A stretch of 64,000 bases of DNA from Desulfomonile tiedjei DSM 6799 (GCF_000266945.1 NC_018025.1:1364001-1428000); one strand, 5' to 3'. Positions 1 to 9,071 are shown, numbered from the stretch's first letter. Numbers and translations: made by a program. Notes: generated by a model not told the origin, from the letters alone.

Positions 1-211
1 GTCTCTCGTGGCTGACAAGAAATTCTGTGTGGCGGCGAATAATACCATTCGATAACCGGTCGCAAGTGAACGTCACACATTTGATCTAAGAAGATGCGAT
101 TAGCTGAAGTTTCAGGGTAAAACAACTCCTCTCTCTTCGTCATGACGGGAGAACTGTTCGATAAATGCGTGCAGAGTTGGACCTGTACGCTTGGGGAGTG
201 CCAGTTTTCCC

Positions 212-240
212 TTGACAAGGGGGGTTTAGATTGTTAGCTT
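212..240 (+). promoter_or_regulatory. Candidate sigma70 promoter for tRNA-Val
   Basis: A perfect -35 box TTGACA (212-217) is followed after 17 bases by TAGCTT (235-240) as a weaker -10. The predicted start falls just before the tRNA at 251. Bases 1-211 hold no coding signal that I can see. Confidence 0.6.
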
Positions 241-250
241 TTTTCGATGA

Positions 251-325
251 AGGCGCGTAGCTCAGGGGGAGAGCATCACCTTGACGCGGTGAGGGTCTGG
301 GGTTCAAATCCCCACGCGCCTACCA
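251..325 (+). tRNA. tRNA-Val, anticodon GAC
   Basis: All four arms fold. The 7-bp acceptor stem is AGGCGCG with CGCGCCT, followed by A and an encoded CCA (323-325). The D stem is GCTC/GAGC, the anticodon stem TCACC/GGTGA with loop TTGACGC, and the T stem TGGGG/CCCCA with loop TTCAAAT. The anticodon GAC decodes valine GUC (and GUU by wobble). It stands alone about 110 bases upstream of thrS. Confidence 0.96.
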
Positions 326-432
326 GAGTACGAAGTTTTCCTTCCCGAATAAGAAAGAAAGAGGAGGGTTTTCCATTCAATGATAAACAACGGGTTTCGG
401 TACCCACCTGTTAAGATGTGTTTGCTTAAAGT

Positions 433-2343
433 ATGAACCCCTCCGTAGATATCCAAGTACAAGGCGAAAACAAGTCCTATTCTTCCGGAATAACCCCTGG
501 AGACATATTGCAGGATCTTGGCATCGGCAATGGTCGTGAAATCGTTGCAGCGGATTTTAACGGCCACTCCATCGATTTGAGCACTCCGCTTACCGAATCG
601 GGATCTCTCGATTTCATTGCGGTTCGGTCTCCCAGAGGTCTTGACATACTCAGGCATTCAACCGCACACGTGATGGCCCAGGCGGTCAAGGAACTGTTTC
701 CGGATGCGAAAGTTACCATAGGACCGGCAATAGAAGACGGCTTTTACTACGATTTCGACACTTCGAGGCCCTTCACGCCCGAAGATCTGGAGAAAATCGA
801 AACTCGCATGCAGGAGATCGTCAAAGGACGCCTGCCGTTCAGGCGTTTCGTTCTCCCGAGAGATGAAGCGACAAGATTTTTCCAGGAAAAGAACGAAACC
901 TACAAAGTCGAATTGATCCGGGACATTAATGAAGCGGAGCTGAGCCTCTACACGCAGGGGGATTTCACGGATCTTTGCCGCGGACCTCATATTCCCGATT
1001 CCGGGTTCATCAAAGGTTTCAAGCTCACGAAAGTAGCAGGGGCTTATTGGCGGGGTGATGAGCGCAATCCCATGCTGCAGCGTATTTATGGTACAGCGTT
1101 TCCCTCCAAAGATGAACTCAAGGGTTACCTGCGTCTTCTCGAAGAAGCGAAAAAAAGAGATCACCGCAAAATCGGACGGGAACTGGATCTGTTTTCCATA
1201 GTGGATGACGTCGGTCCGGGTTTGGTTATCTGGCATCCGAAAGGTGCCATGCTCAGGTATCTCATCGAAGATTTCGAGCGGGTGGAGCACATTAAACGCG
1301 GCTATCAACTGGTCCAGGGACCGCAGATTCTGAAACGGGAGCTTTGGGAAAAATCAGGTCATTTTGATAATTACCGGGACAATATGTATTTCACCACTGT
1401 GGACGAGATAGATTACGGTATCAAACCGATGAACTGCCTTGCTCATATGATGATATACCGATCCAAGATCCGGTCTTATCGCGATCTGCCGCTCCGATTT
1501 TTCGAATTAGGAACCGTTCACCGGCATGAGAAAAGTGGTGTGCTTCACGGCTTGTTGAGAGTGAGACAGTTCACTCAGGATGATGCACACATCCTGTGTA
1601 CTCCGGAGCAGCTCAATGACGAGATCCTCGGCATCATCAATTTTGTCCGAGATGTTATGGGCATGTTCGGATTCGAGTACACCATGGAACTGAGCACCCG
1701 CCCCGAGAAATCCATCGGTACGGATGAAGATTGGGAACGTGCGACCAATGCCCTGGAGAGCACTTTGAAGCAACTTCAGGTAAACTATGAGATCAATGAA
1801 GGCGACGGCGCATTCTATGGACCGAAGATAGACATTAAACTGAAGGACGCTCTGTCACGCTCATGGCAATGTGCGACGATTCAGTGCGATTTCACTTTGC
1901 CGGACCGATTCGATCTCACGTACGTCGACTCTGACGGGCAACGGAAACGACCTGTCATGATTCACCGGGTGGTACTTGGAGCCATAGAGAGATTCATAGG
2001 AGTGCTTATCGAGCACTATGCAGGAGCATTCCCCCTGTGGCTTTCGCCTGTCCAGGCAATCATTATGACCATCACGGATCGTCAACATGCATATGCCGAA
2101 GAAGTTGCACAGAAACTGAAAGATCGGGGTGTCCGGCTCGAAGCGGATTTACGAAATGAGAAGATCGGGTTCAAAATCCGTGAAGCGCGTAATCAGAAGA
2201 TTCCGTACATGATTGTCATCGGCGATAAAGAAATGGAAACCGGGACGATTGCAGTTCGTAAAAGGGGAGAAGATCAAACGAAAACTTATTCTTTCGAGGA
2301 ATTCATTGCACAGTTCAGAGACGAGGTAGACAAACGGGTATGA
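433..2343 (+). CDS. thrS: Threonine--tRNA ligase
   Basis: Class II aminoacyl-tRNA synthetase that charges tRNA-Thr in the cytoplasm. The 636 aa are the usual bacterial length. An N-terminal TGS domain (about 1-65) is followed by the editing domain with its HSTAH motif (His75, His79) and CRGPH, then the catalytic core with the zinc-type Cys in KPMNCLAH, motif 2 around [18 protein letters not shown], and motif 3 containing [16 protein letters not shown]-terminal anticodon-binding domain completes it. The start is chosen because TGS homology begins at once, although no strong Shine-Dalgarno precedes it. infC follows after about 50 bases, the classical thrS-infC order. Confidence 0.97.
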   Translation: MNPSVDIQVQGENKSYSSGITPGDILQDLGIGNGREIVAADFNGHSIDLSTPLTESGSLDFIAVRSPRGLDILRHSTAHVMAQAVKELFPDAKVTIGPAIEDGFYYDFDTSRPFTPEDLEKIETRMQEIVKGRLPFRRFVLPRDEATRFFQEKNETYKVELIRDINEAELSLYTQGDFTDLCRGPHIPDSGFIKGFKLTKVAGAYWRGDERNPMLQRIYGTAFPSKDELKGYLRLLEEAKKRDHRKIGRELDLFSIVDDVGPGLVIWHPKGAMLRYLIEDFERVEHIKRGYQLVQGPQILKRELWEKSGHFDNYRDNMYFTTVDEIDYGIKPMNCLAHMMIYRSKIRSYRDLPLRFFELGTVHRHEKSGVLHGLLRVRQFTQDDAHILCTPEQLNDEILGIINFVRDVMGMFGFEYTMELSTRPEKSIGTDEDWERATNALESTLKQLQVNYEINEGDGAFYGPKIDIKLKDALSRSWQCATIQCDFTLPDRFDLTYVDSDGQRKRPVMIHRVVLGAIERFIGVLIEHYAGAFPLWLSPVQAIIMTITDRQHAYAEEVAQKLKDRGVRLEADLRNEKIGFKIREARNQKIPYMIVIGDKEMETGTIAVRKRGEDQTKTYSFEEFIAQFRDEVDKRV

Positions 2344-2395
2344 GAAGACTCAGATCGGCACAATCTGAATGGTTTGTTTCCAGGGGGCTTGTGGC

Positions 2396-2932
2396 ATGAA
2401 AGGAAGACCGCGAGCGGCCGTTCCTGCGGAACCGAAGGTCCGGGTGAATCAGAGGATCCGCGCTCCAAAAGTTCGGGTAATCGCTCCTGAAGGGGAGCAG
2501 TTGGGAATACTCGATGTGATGGAAGCTTTACAGCGGGCCGAAGAATTCGGTCTCGATCTGGTCGAGGTTGCCCCAAACTCTGACCCTCCCGTATGCAAGA
2601 TTATGGATTACGGGAAATTCCGCTACGAAGAAAGCAAGAAAGAGCACGAACGCAAGAAGAAACAGGCTACGGTTGTACTGAAAGAGATCAAGCTCCGGCC
2701 TAAAACGGAAGAACACGATCTCGAGTACAAGGTAAAAAAACTCATAGGCTTCCTGAAAGAAGATTGTAAAGTAAAAGTCACTATCATGTTCCGAGGACGC
2801 GAAATTACGCATCCGGAACAGGCTCATGTCCTGATGGACAAGTTGCTGGAACTGGTGGGAGACGAAGCCCAGGTCGAGCAGAATGCGAAATTCGAAGGGC
2901 GTAATATGACAATGGTACTCGCTCCGAAGTAA
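2396..2932 (+). CDS. infC: Translation initiation factor IF-3
   Basis: Binds the 30S subunit, prevents premature 50S joining and checks start-codon pairing. The 178-aa product has the typical N domain opening with NQRIRAPKVRVI, a charged helical linker (EESKKEHERKKKQ) and the C domain with EIKLRPKTEEHDLEYKVKK and VTIMFRGREITH. The frame is open from 2369, but ATG 2396 is preceded by AGGGGG at good spacing, so I start there. This is a normal ATG, not the rare AUU start used for autoregulation in enterobacteria. rpmI and rplT, which usually follow, are absent; noncoding repeat DNA and an insertion sequence come next. Confidence 0.95.
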   Translation: MKGRPRAAVPAEPKVRVNQRIRAPKVRVIAPEGEQLGILDVMEALQRAEEFGLDLVEVAPNSDPPVCKIMDYGKFRYEESKKEHERKKKQATVVLKEIKLRPKTEEHDLEYKVKKLIGFLKEDCKVKVTIMFRGREITHPEQAHVLMDKLLELVGDEAQVEQNAKFEGRNMTMVLAPK

Positions 2933-3082
2933 TTGCATCATAGCGGAAGCGAGGAAACGGAAGCCGAACACCAATCCGCCTGTGAGCGGGAAGAGCGGAC
3001 ATGCGCTTCTTCCCCCACATTGTTTCCTTCACATCATCTTATTCCAAAGATATTCGTTCTCTCCCTCACCGACTCAAACCCA

Positions 3083-3157
3083 AAAATAATGTCCGATTGA
3101 AGGTCAAGAATATTGGTGGGTGTCGGCCTCCGAGCCGGCACATCTTTCATATGATTA
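3083..3157. repeat. Family A intergenic repeat, truncated copy
   Basis: The sequence ATTGGTGGGTGTCGGCC...GCCGGCACATCTTTCATATGAT matches the left half of the A family seen at 8897, 41908 and 51150. It stops at a TA (3156-3157), where a B family element begins. Nothing coding is visible between infC and this point. Confidence 0.7.
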
Positions 3158-3228
3158 TAGCAGTTGACATAATTACTGACCTTTTGACCACATTGTTCTT
3201 TGAAAGAACGGTAGGGGCCGGCGTCCCT
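3158..3228. repeat. Family B element, left half (split by IS110)
   Basis: TAGCAGTTGACATAATT followed by the GGGGCCGGCGTCCCT arm matches the intact B copies at 19418 and 56377. The right half resumes at 4504, so the IS110 element sits inside it. The terminus begins at a TA that cuts an A repeat. Confidence 0.75.
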
Positions 3229-4503
3229 TGTATGTTTCTGTCCATGAAGTACTGAATCTCTGGAACCGGTACCGAGCTGAGGGGAGGGGCTGATACTGGA
3301 TCAATGATACGAGGTACTTCAAAAAATAGGACTCTTGGTTGCCAAGATATAAGAGTCCTGATAGAGGGGGGATGCACGTCTGTCAGACTCTCTGCAGGAG
3401 TCGGGCAGAGGCACCGGTAGATCGTTCGTCCCTTGGTCCTCTGAGACTGCCCGGCAGCTGGATCACCGGAGGCCTTCGTGTAAAAAGCCCGAACAGTCGC
3501 CTGGACTCGTTGAGAAGTCCGTATCCACAAGGGTGGGATGTTACACATGCATGAAGAAGTTTTTGTTGGCATAGATATCTCTAAAGATCAGTTGGATGCG
3601 CATGTGCTGCCAAAAGGCATGCACACCACCGTCAAGAATGACACTCAAGGCATCGACTCGCTGATTGAGATCCTCCACGCAGAGACCCCCATGGTAATCG
3701 TGATGGAAGCCACCGGAGGCTACGAGATAACCGTTGCGGCCCAGTTAGGTCTCGCCGGCCTGCCGATCGCTGTCGTCAACCCTGGTCAGGTGCGGGACTT
3801 TGCTAAAGGCATCGGAAAACTCGCCAAGACAGACGCCATCGATGCTTATGTGCTGGCACGCTTTGCCCAAACGGTTAGGCCCATACCGAAGCCGCTGCCA
3901 ACGGAGGACGAAAAGCAAATCAAGGAACTCGTAACACGTCGAAAGCAGCTTGTTGATTTGCGTGCATCAGAAAAGAATCGCCTCCATCGAGCCCGTTCCA
4001 ATCGCGTGCAGCGCAGCATTCAAACGGTCATAGCAGCCCTAGATAAGGAAATCGAAGACATCGATAAAGATGTCGATGACCTTATCAGGAAATCGCCTCT
4101 GTGGCGTGAAACAGAGGAACTCCTCCGAACCTTCAAAGGCGTGGGCCCCATAACTGCCAGAGTGCTCATGGCAAAACTGCCCGAACTGGGACATGTCAGC
4201 CGTCATGAAATCAGTCGCCTCGTCGGCCTGGCGCCTCTCAACAAAGACAGCGGAAAGAAGAAAGGCAAGCGCGAGATTTCGGGTGGACGGGCGGATGTAC
4301 GCTCAACCCTGTATATGGCTGCAGTCGCGGCCATAACGTCCAATGTAGTCATCAAGCCTTTCTATCAACGCCTCATTGAGGCTGGAAAACCTTTCAAGGT
4401 TGCCATCACGGCTTGTATGCGTAAGATGATCGTCATCCTAAACGCAATGCTCAAGAAAACAGCCTTTCCAGGTAGTTTTTCCTTGACAAGAAACACAGTC
4501 GCT
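3229..4503 (+). mobile_element. IS110 family element, IS621-like
   Basis: About 1275 bp, with no terminal inverted repeats and a long noncoding left end followed by a DEDD transposase, as expected for the IS110 group. The ends are fixed by comparison with the uninterrupted B repeat at 19418: GGCGTCCCT stops at 3228 and GCCGGC resumes at 4504. A CT core dinucleotide lies at both junctions (3227-3228 and 4502-4503). Known IS621 has the same organisation, nearly the same size, a CT core and insertion into palindromic REP sequences; that comparison is from memory of the family. Confidence 0.9.
3328..3536 (+). ncRNA. Candidate IS110 bridge RNA
   Basis: A 5' hairpin AGGACTCTT/AAGAGTCCT (3328-3336, 3351-3359) opens the region. 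A target-binding loop follows: left guide CGTCCCT (3427-3433) equals the left target arm, and right guide CCGGCAG (3451-3457) is the reverse complement of CTGCCGG on the right target arm. A donor-binding loop follows: ACAGTCGC (3493-3500) equals the right end of the element (4495-4502), and ACAAG (3527-3531) is the reverse complement of CTTGT at its left end (3227-3231). The order and pairing logic match the published IS621 bridge RNA. The exact transcript ends are inferred. Confidence 0.85.
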
Positions 4504-4518
4504 GCCGGCCTGAACTAG
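3538..4518 (+). CDS. IS110 family transposase (bridge-RNA-guided recombinase)
   Basis: 326 aa. The N-terminal RuvC-like DEDD domain shows D13 (GIDISKD), E56 (VMEATGGYE), D99 and D102 (KTDAIDA). A coiled helical middle (about 125-190) leads to the C-terminal Tnp/transposase_20 domain with FKGVGPITA, the presumed catalytic Ser238 in NKDSGKKKG, and GGRADVRSTLYMAA. ATG 3538 is the first start; ATG 3547 is an alternative. The Shine-Dalgarno-like GGTGGG overlaps the 3' end of the candidate bridge RNA. The element ends at 4503, so the terminal residues AGLN and the TAG stop are encoded by the target repeat rather than by the IS. All key residues are intact, so it looks functional. Confidence 0.95.
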   Translation: MLHMHEEVFVGIDISKDQLDAHVLPKGMHTTVKNDTQGIDSLIEILHAETPMVIVMEATGGYEITVAAQLGLAGLPIAVVNPGQVRDFAKGIGKLAKTDAIDAYVLARFAQTVRPIPKPLPTEDEKQIKELVTRRKQLVDLRASEKNRLHRARSNRVQRSIQTVIAALDKEIEDIDKDVDDLIRKSPLWRETEELLRTFKGVGPITARVLMAKLPELGHVSRHEISRLVGLAPLNKDSGKKKGKREISGGRADVRSTLYMAAVAAITSNVVIKPFYQRLIEAGKPFKVAITACMRKMIVILNAMLKKTAFPGSFSLTRNTVAAGLN

Positions 4519-4620
4519 TTGATTTGTATTTGAAAAACGTGCCGGCACGGAGGCACGGCACCCACCAATTGTCGAGCAGCATCAGTCGAGGCCTTTCGCG
4601 ACCGATCCGGTTCGAAATTG
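4504..4620. repeat. Family B element, right half
   Basis: GCCGGCCTGAACTAG, GATTTGTATTTGAAAAACG and the GTGCCGGCACGGAGGCACG arm align with the right half of the intact B copy at 19491-19560. The outer end is indistinct and merges into the next repeat. Confidence 0.7.
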
Positions 4621-4830
4621 TCTCAAAAGTCGAAATTGATTTCAAATCGTGGCACGAATTCTCATCGATTCTGACAGTCTGATTGTAGCTGACGTAGGAT
4701 GTGATGAGCGAAGCGAATCGCATCTGTCGAGAAATACCTCGACTGATGCGGTTATCGCTGGTCACCGCATCCTACATTGGCTACGCCGTCTACCCCACAA
4801 GGATGGAGAATCGTGGCACGATGTTGTTGT
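4619..4830. repeat. Family G mosaic repeat, copy 1
   Basis: Begins TTGTCTCAAAAGTCGAAATT, then TCGTGGCACGA (4648-4658), CTGATTGTAG, an inner imperfect palindrome (GTAGGATG...CATCCTAC) and a second TCGTGGCACGA (about 4811-4821). The same frame recurs inverted at 40490-40645 with a different inner palindrome. The stretch 4519-4942 otherwise shows no gene. Confidence 0.6.
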
Positions 4831-4942
4831 CTTAAATAGTTTTGCGACAATCTCGGTTCGCTTTGCTCACCACATCGTGAACTGGAATATAGGGGGCCGG
4901 GAAAATGCCTCTTACAAAGAAGGATTTCCCCGGTTGTACTCC

Positions 4943-6235
4943 TTAAGGATAGAGTCGATCCATAAGACGGGGGAAGGGGATAGTCTCTCTTACATGATGG
5001 ATACCTGCGATCCAGGTGACCGTCCGTTCGATTCCCAGGCCGAACCCTGCGTGTGGAACGGAACCGTACCTGCGCAGGTCGAGATACCATTGCAGCGGCT
5101 CTCGATCGAGACCGTGTTGTTCGATTCTGTGTTCGAGTTGCTCTAATGAGTCTTCCCGCTGGCCTCCTCCGATGATCTCGCCGTATCCTTCAGGCGCCAG
5201 GAGATCTACTGCCAATGCGAGCCTTGGATCGTGCGGATCTCGTTTCATGTAGAACGCCTTAACATCTGCTGGGTACCGGGTCACAAAGAGCGGCTTGTCG
5301 AATGACTCTGAAAGCACGGATTCTTCGTCCGCTCCGAAATCGTCACCCCAGTTGAATTCCACGCCTTTTCCCTTCAACAAATCCACTGCCTCTGAATACG
5401 TGATTCTCGGAAACGGCGGCTTTATCTTTTCGAGAAAAGAAGTGTCCCGCTCCAGTATTTTCAGTTCGTCGCGGCTTTTCTCCAAGGAGTCTTCAACGAT
5501 TTTGCCAATGAGCTGCTCTGCCAGGTCAATGGTTTCGTCGAATTCCCAAAAAGCCATTTCAGGCTCGATCATCCAGAATTCGGTGAGATGTCTTCTCGTT
5601 TTGGATTTTTCAGCTCTGAAGGTAGGCCCGTGCACATAAATCTGTCCGAGCGCCATAGCCGCGGCTTCGCCGTACAACTGCCCGGATTGCGTGAGGTACG
5701 CGGAACGATCGAAGTATGCCACTTCAAATAGTGACGTGGTTCCTTCGCATGCTGTAGGAGTCAGCACCGGTGCCTCTATGGAAATGAATCCGAGGTCGTC
5801 GAAAAAGGTTCGGGCTGTACGGGTGATCTGGGAGCGGAGTTTCAGGAGCGCATGTTGTTTTGAGGATCGAAGCCACAGGTGCCTGTGATCCATGAGAAAA
5901 CCTACTCCGTGATCCTTCTTCGCTATGGGATATTCTTCGGCCTCGAAGAGCATCTCCATATCCGTGACGCTTATTTCATACCCAATGGGGGATCTCGGTT
6001 CTTTTTTTGCGATTCCTCGAATGACCACCGACGATTCGTAGGGAATTCGATCAGACAAATCAAATACTTCGGCCGACGTTTGATCTTTGGTAACGACACA
6101 CTGAATTATGCCGTGCCCGTCCCGAAGATGGAGAAATCTGATTTTCCCTGAAGACCGTCTGTTCGCGATCCAGCCGCGAAGTTCTACTTGCTGACCTTCA
6201 AACTTGTGAACCTTGTCCACAGTGAGCCAGTTCAT
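4943..6235 (-). CDS. asnS: Asparagine--tRNA ligase
   Basis: Class II synthetase that charges tRNA-Asn directly. 430 aa, normal for bacteria. An N-terminal OB-fold anticodon-binding domain (about 15-100; VELRGWIANRRSSGKIRFLHLRD) is followed by the catalytic domain with CEGTTSLFEV, YLTQSGQLYGEA, motif 2 TFRAEKSKTRRHLTEFWMI and motif 3 GFGLGIERTVTWIAG. The absence of an AspRS-type insertion and the AsnRS-type motif 2 region argue for asparagine rather than aspartate. It is divergent from the LolA-like gene. Confidence 0.95.
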   Translation of the reverse strand: MNWLTVDKVHKFEGQQVELRGWIANRRSSGKIRFLHLRDGHGIIQCVVTKDQTSAEVFDLSDRIPYESSVVIRGIAKKEPRSPIGYEISVTDMEMLFEAEEYPIAKKDHGVGFLMDHRHLWLRSSKQHALLKLRSQITRTARTFFDDLGFISIEAPVLTPTACEGTTSLFEVAYFDRSAYLTQSGQLYGEAAAMALGQIYVHGPTFRAEKSKTRRHLTEFWMIEPEMAFWEFDETIDLAEQLIGKIVEDSLEKSRDELKILERDTSFLEKIKPPFPRITYSEAVDLLKGKGVEFNWGDDFGADEESVLSESFDKPLFVTRYPADVKAFYMKRDPHDPRLALAVDLLAPEGYGEIIGGGQREDSLEQLEHRIEQHGLDREPLQWYLDLRRYGSVPHAGFGLGIERTVTWIAGIHHVRETIPFPRLMDRLYP

Positions 6236-6374
6236 AATACCCTCCTGGACTCATTCATCCGGCAACATTGTGCATCAGACAATCCCACGGGTCAAGGACG
6301 GTGGCCTGTCTTATTGTTGAAGAATGGTTGTTCTCCATTGCATCATGGTGATGCCTCTGGTAAGAAGACCATTT

Positions 6375-7193
6375 ATGGAAAAACAGTTTTTTCAAGGGCG
6401 GTTCACCCTCAAAATACAAATCCCGGGAAAATGGTTCACGACCTTACTTTTTTGCGGAGTCCTGGGTATCGTCTCGGTTGGGGTGACTTCTTCGTCCGCG
6501 GTCGAATCGGCTGCAACTCCTCAGGAAATTCAGACAAGACTCACTGACAAGGGAAAAAACCTTTCCGCGCTCAAGGCGGTAATGAATATTACCAGCTCCT
6601 ATGAGCAAGGAAAATCCAGGCAGGATGTAAAAGGATTTCTCCTGTACCGGCGGCCGTCGGACTTTCGGTTCCAGGGAGTTGCTCCTGGCGGAAATTCCCT
6701 GTTCGAGTTGATCATCAAATCCAACTTTTTTGAGCTGTACATTCCTTCCGAAGGAAAAATCATCAAGGGAAACAAGGATTGTTTCAGCCGCAAGTTTCCC
6801 GATGTCGCGGAAATAGAGTCGCTCATTCCTCTCGTATTGCTGCAATGGAAAGACGTAAGACCGGATAGGCTGCTCTCCAGAGACAATCAAAAAATAGTGA
6901 TGCGCATGAGTTTTCGGGGAAAAGTATGGGCCGCTACTCTCGAGCCCCAGACTCTTCATTTGAAGCGACTGGTTCGCCTGAACCCTTCAGGTGAAATCGA
7001 TCTGACTGCCGATTTCTCGGATTTTAAAGCAGGAACTGAAGGCTGGTTACCCACGCGCTTCGACGTCCAGTCCACTTCAGCAGGATGGAAGACACTTGTC
7101 CGCATCGGTCAGTTGGAGCCAAACCCCTTTCTTGTGGAAAAGAATTTCAAACTGGAGACAACCTTTTCACCGAGAATTGAAGACTGCAGATGA
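6375..7193 (+). CDS. LolA/LolB-fold periplasmic protein (DUF4292-like)
   Basis: Probably 272 aa from ATG 6375; the frame is open from 6324. A charged N-terminus is followed by a hydrophobic segment (WFTTLLFCGVLGIVSVGV) and small residues, consistent with a signal peptide or anchor. The remainder has the beta-rich pattern of LolA-like proteins that hold lipid or lipoprotein acyl chains (NLSALKAVMNITSS, GFLLYRRPSDFRFQGV, NPSGEIDLTADFSDF). Its place directly before waaA suggests an envelope role. The assignment rests on pattern rather than a diagnostic motif, and the start lacks a strong ribosome site. Confidence 0.6.
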   Translation: MEKQFFQGRFTLKIQIPGKWFTTLLFCGVLGIVSVGVTSSSAVESAATPQEIQTRLTDKGKNLSALKAVMNITSSYEQGKSRQDVKGFLLYRRPSDFRFQGVAPGGNSLFELIIKSNFFELYIPSEGKIIKGNKDCFSRKFPDVAEIESLIPLVLLQWKDVRPDRLLSRDNQKIVMRMSFRGKVWAATLEPQTLHLKRLVRLNPSGEIDLTADFSDFKAGTEGWLPTRFDVQSTSAGWKTLVRIGQLEPNPFLVEKNFKLETTFSPRIEDCR

Positions 7194-7285
7194 TTGCGGT
7201 CCGTGCTGTGCCCGTGTGACGTCCGTCATATGCAGTTGTGAACGGCCCTTGTGCGAGCATTGGAGCATTCTCGGAAAGACCTGCA

Positions 7286-8605
7286 ATGAATCTTCTTGCG
7301 TACAATCTGTTTCTTCACACAGTAGCCGCTCCATTCTTGGCGGCGTATTATGCGCCGCAAATCATGTTCAAAGGAAAATATCGGAACTCTTTATCGGGAA
7401 AATTAGGAAAGATCGCAGCCGATTTTCCTTTGAGACCTCTCCGAAGACCGAGGATCTGGTTCCATGCCGTTTCGGTCGGTGAAGTCACTGCTCTGAACCC
7501 TCTCGTGCAAGCAGTGAAAGAACTCGTACCGGAGAGTTCCGTGATTGTCTCGACTGGAACGGAAACCGGTCAGCAAAAAGCTCGGGAATCGATAAAGAAT
7601 GCTGACGGATTCTTGTACATGCCACTGGATTTTCCCGAATTCCTGAATCCCGTGATCAAGACGATCGATCCCGATCTGTTCGTGCTCATGGAAACGGAAT
7701 TGTGGCCGAATCTTATACACCTCCTCAAACATCGGGGCACAATGCTTGCCATTGCCAACGGACGCATCTCTGACAGATCGTTCCCGCGCTATAGAAAGCT
7801 CCGGCGCTTCTTTTCGTCTACATTGGAAAAGCTGGATCTGTTGCTTATGTCTACAGATACGGATGCAGCGAGAATACGTGACATGGGTGCTCCTGAAACG
7901 GCAATTCATGTGACGGGCAATACAAAATTCGATGCTGCTCTCACTGCGCTGCCTTCCATTCCTGATCCGCAATTGTGCGCTGCTCTGGAACTCACTGGTG
8001 AAGAGCCTGTCCTTGTCGCAGGAAGCATTCATCCCGGGGAATTTGAAATACTCCTGGACGCGTACGACTCGCTCACGGCTCGATTTCCGGAACTCATTCT
8101 CATCCTTGTCCCTCGGCATATAGAACGAACCCCCCAGATACTGGCGCTAATCAATGAGAAGAAGCTCGACGCGCCTCTTCTGAAGACTGCTGCAGACCGC
8201 GGAGAGAAACGAAACGGCCGAAGCATTATCGTAGTGGATAAAATTGGGGAGCTGTTCCAAATCTTCTCACTCGCATCGGTGGTCTTTATCGGGGGATCGC
8301 TCGTGAAGAGAGGCGGACAGAACATCCTGGAGCCTGCGGCCTGGGGAAAAGTGGTGCTGTTCGGTCCCTCAATGGAAGACTTTCGCGAAGCGAGGGATGC
8401 GCTGGTTTCCGCAGGAGCCGGAATTCAGGTGAGGGACACGTCCGATCTGGTTCGCTGGGTTGCAGCAATGCTGTCCGACAGATCTGACGCAGAAGAGCGG
8501 GGGATGCGAGGCAAGCAGGAGATAATGAAGCATATCGGCAGCTCGAGGAGAAACGCGCAAATTCTCGTCAATAGCTTAAAAGCAAGGCGCATTGACAGGC
8601 AATGA
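7286..8605 (+). CDS. waaA: 3-deoxy-D-manno-octulosonic acid (Kdo) transferase
   Basis: Inner-membrane GT30 glycosyltransferase that adds Kdo from CMP-Kdo to the lipid A precursor. 439 aa from ATG 7286, which has GGAAAG upstream. An N-terminal hydrophobic anchor (LLAYNLFLHTVAAPFLAAYY) leads into HAVSVGEVTALNPL carrying the conserved Glu, ETELWPNL, NGRISDRS, VTGNTKFD and the donor site VAGSIHPGEFEILLDAY, then GGSLVKRGGQNILEPA. With lpxB elsewhere in the window it shows that the cell makes lipopolysaccharide. Confidence 0.94.
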   Translation: MNLLAYNLFLHTVAAPFLAAYYAPQIMFKGKYRNSLSGKLGKIAADFPLRPLRRPRIWFHAVSVGEVTALNPLVQAVKELVPESSVIVSTGTETGQQKARESIKNADGFLYMPLDFPEFLNPVIKTIDPDLFVLMETELWPNLIHLLKHRGTMLAIANGRISDRSFPRYRKLRRFFSSTLEKLDLLLMSTDTDAARIRDMGAPETAIHVTGNTKFDAALTALPSIPDPQLCAALELTGEEPVLVAGSIHPGEFEILLDAYDSLTARFPELILILVPRHIERTPQILALINEKKLDAPLLKTAADRGEKRNGRSIIVVDKIGELFQIFSLASVVFIGGSLVKRGGQNILEPAAWGKVVLFGPSMEDFREARDALVSAGAGIQVRDTSDLVRWVAAMLSDRSDAEERGMRGKQEIMKHIGSSRRNAQILVNSLKARRIDRQ

Positions 8606-8896
8606 ATTAGGGAATCGTTTGTGAAAGAAGATTCCCAATTCTTTCTGGAGAGGGGCTCAGAATAGCGATCCGAGATTTTTGGCATCTAGGTTGACATCGT
8701 GATTGCCCGAATTTTGCGTGCACGCGCCGGTGTGCCCCTACTTCACGAATAGCATCCGAACCGTCCATTCGGCAATTCCATTATAGCGATCCTATAAAAA
8801 TCCCCGTGGGGAGTGATATCGCCAGACGGTTAGGAAGATTCCTAGGGCAGGGTTGCACAGGATTTTTATTTCGTTGTAGCTTTATAGCTATGGGTG

Positions 8897-9070
8897 TTGC
8901 CAAGAATTCTGACGTTTACCCCACGCTCCAGTGCAAGATATTAGTAGGGACCGGCGTCCCTGCCGGTCCATTATATCGATATCATTGATCATATTGAAGA
9001 TGTGCCGGCACGGAGGCACGGCACCCACCAATACTCCGATCCTCAATCGGACATTAATTTTTTATAAATG
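8897..9070. repeat. Family A repeat, complete copy
   Basis: Runs from TTCTGACGTTTACC through the GGACCGGCGTCCCTGCCGGTCC palindrome and the GTGCCGGCACGGAGGCACG palindrome to CAATCGGACATTAAT. It contains the intact 12-bp IS110 target CGTCCCTGCCGG at 8955-8966. The rest of 8606-8896 shows no gene. Confidence 0.8.
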
Positions 9071-9071
9071 T

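Noticed and set aside
3001-3255. Open frame in the thrS-infC downstream region, where rpmI or rplT would be expected
   Set aside because: The translation shows no ribosomal protein L35 or L20 features and overlaps repeats A and B and the IS end.
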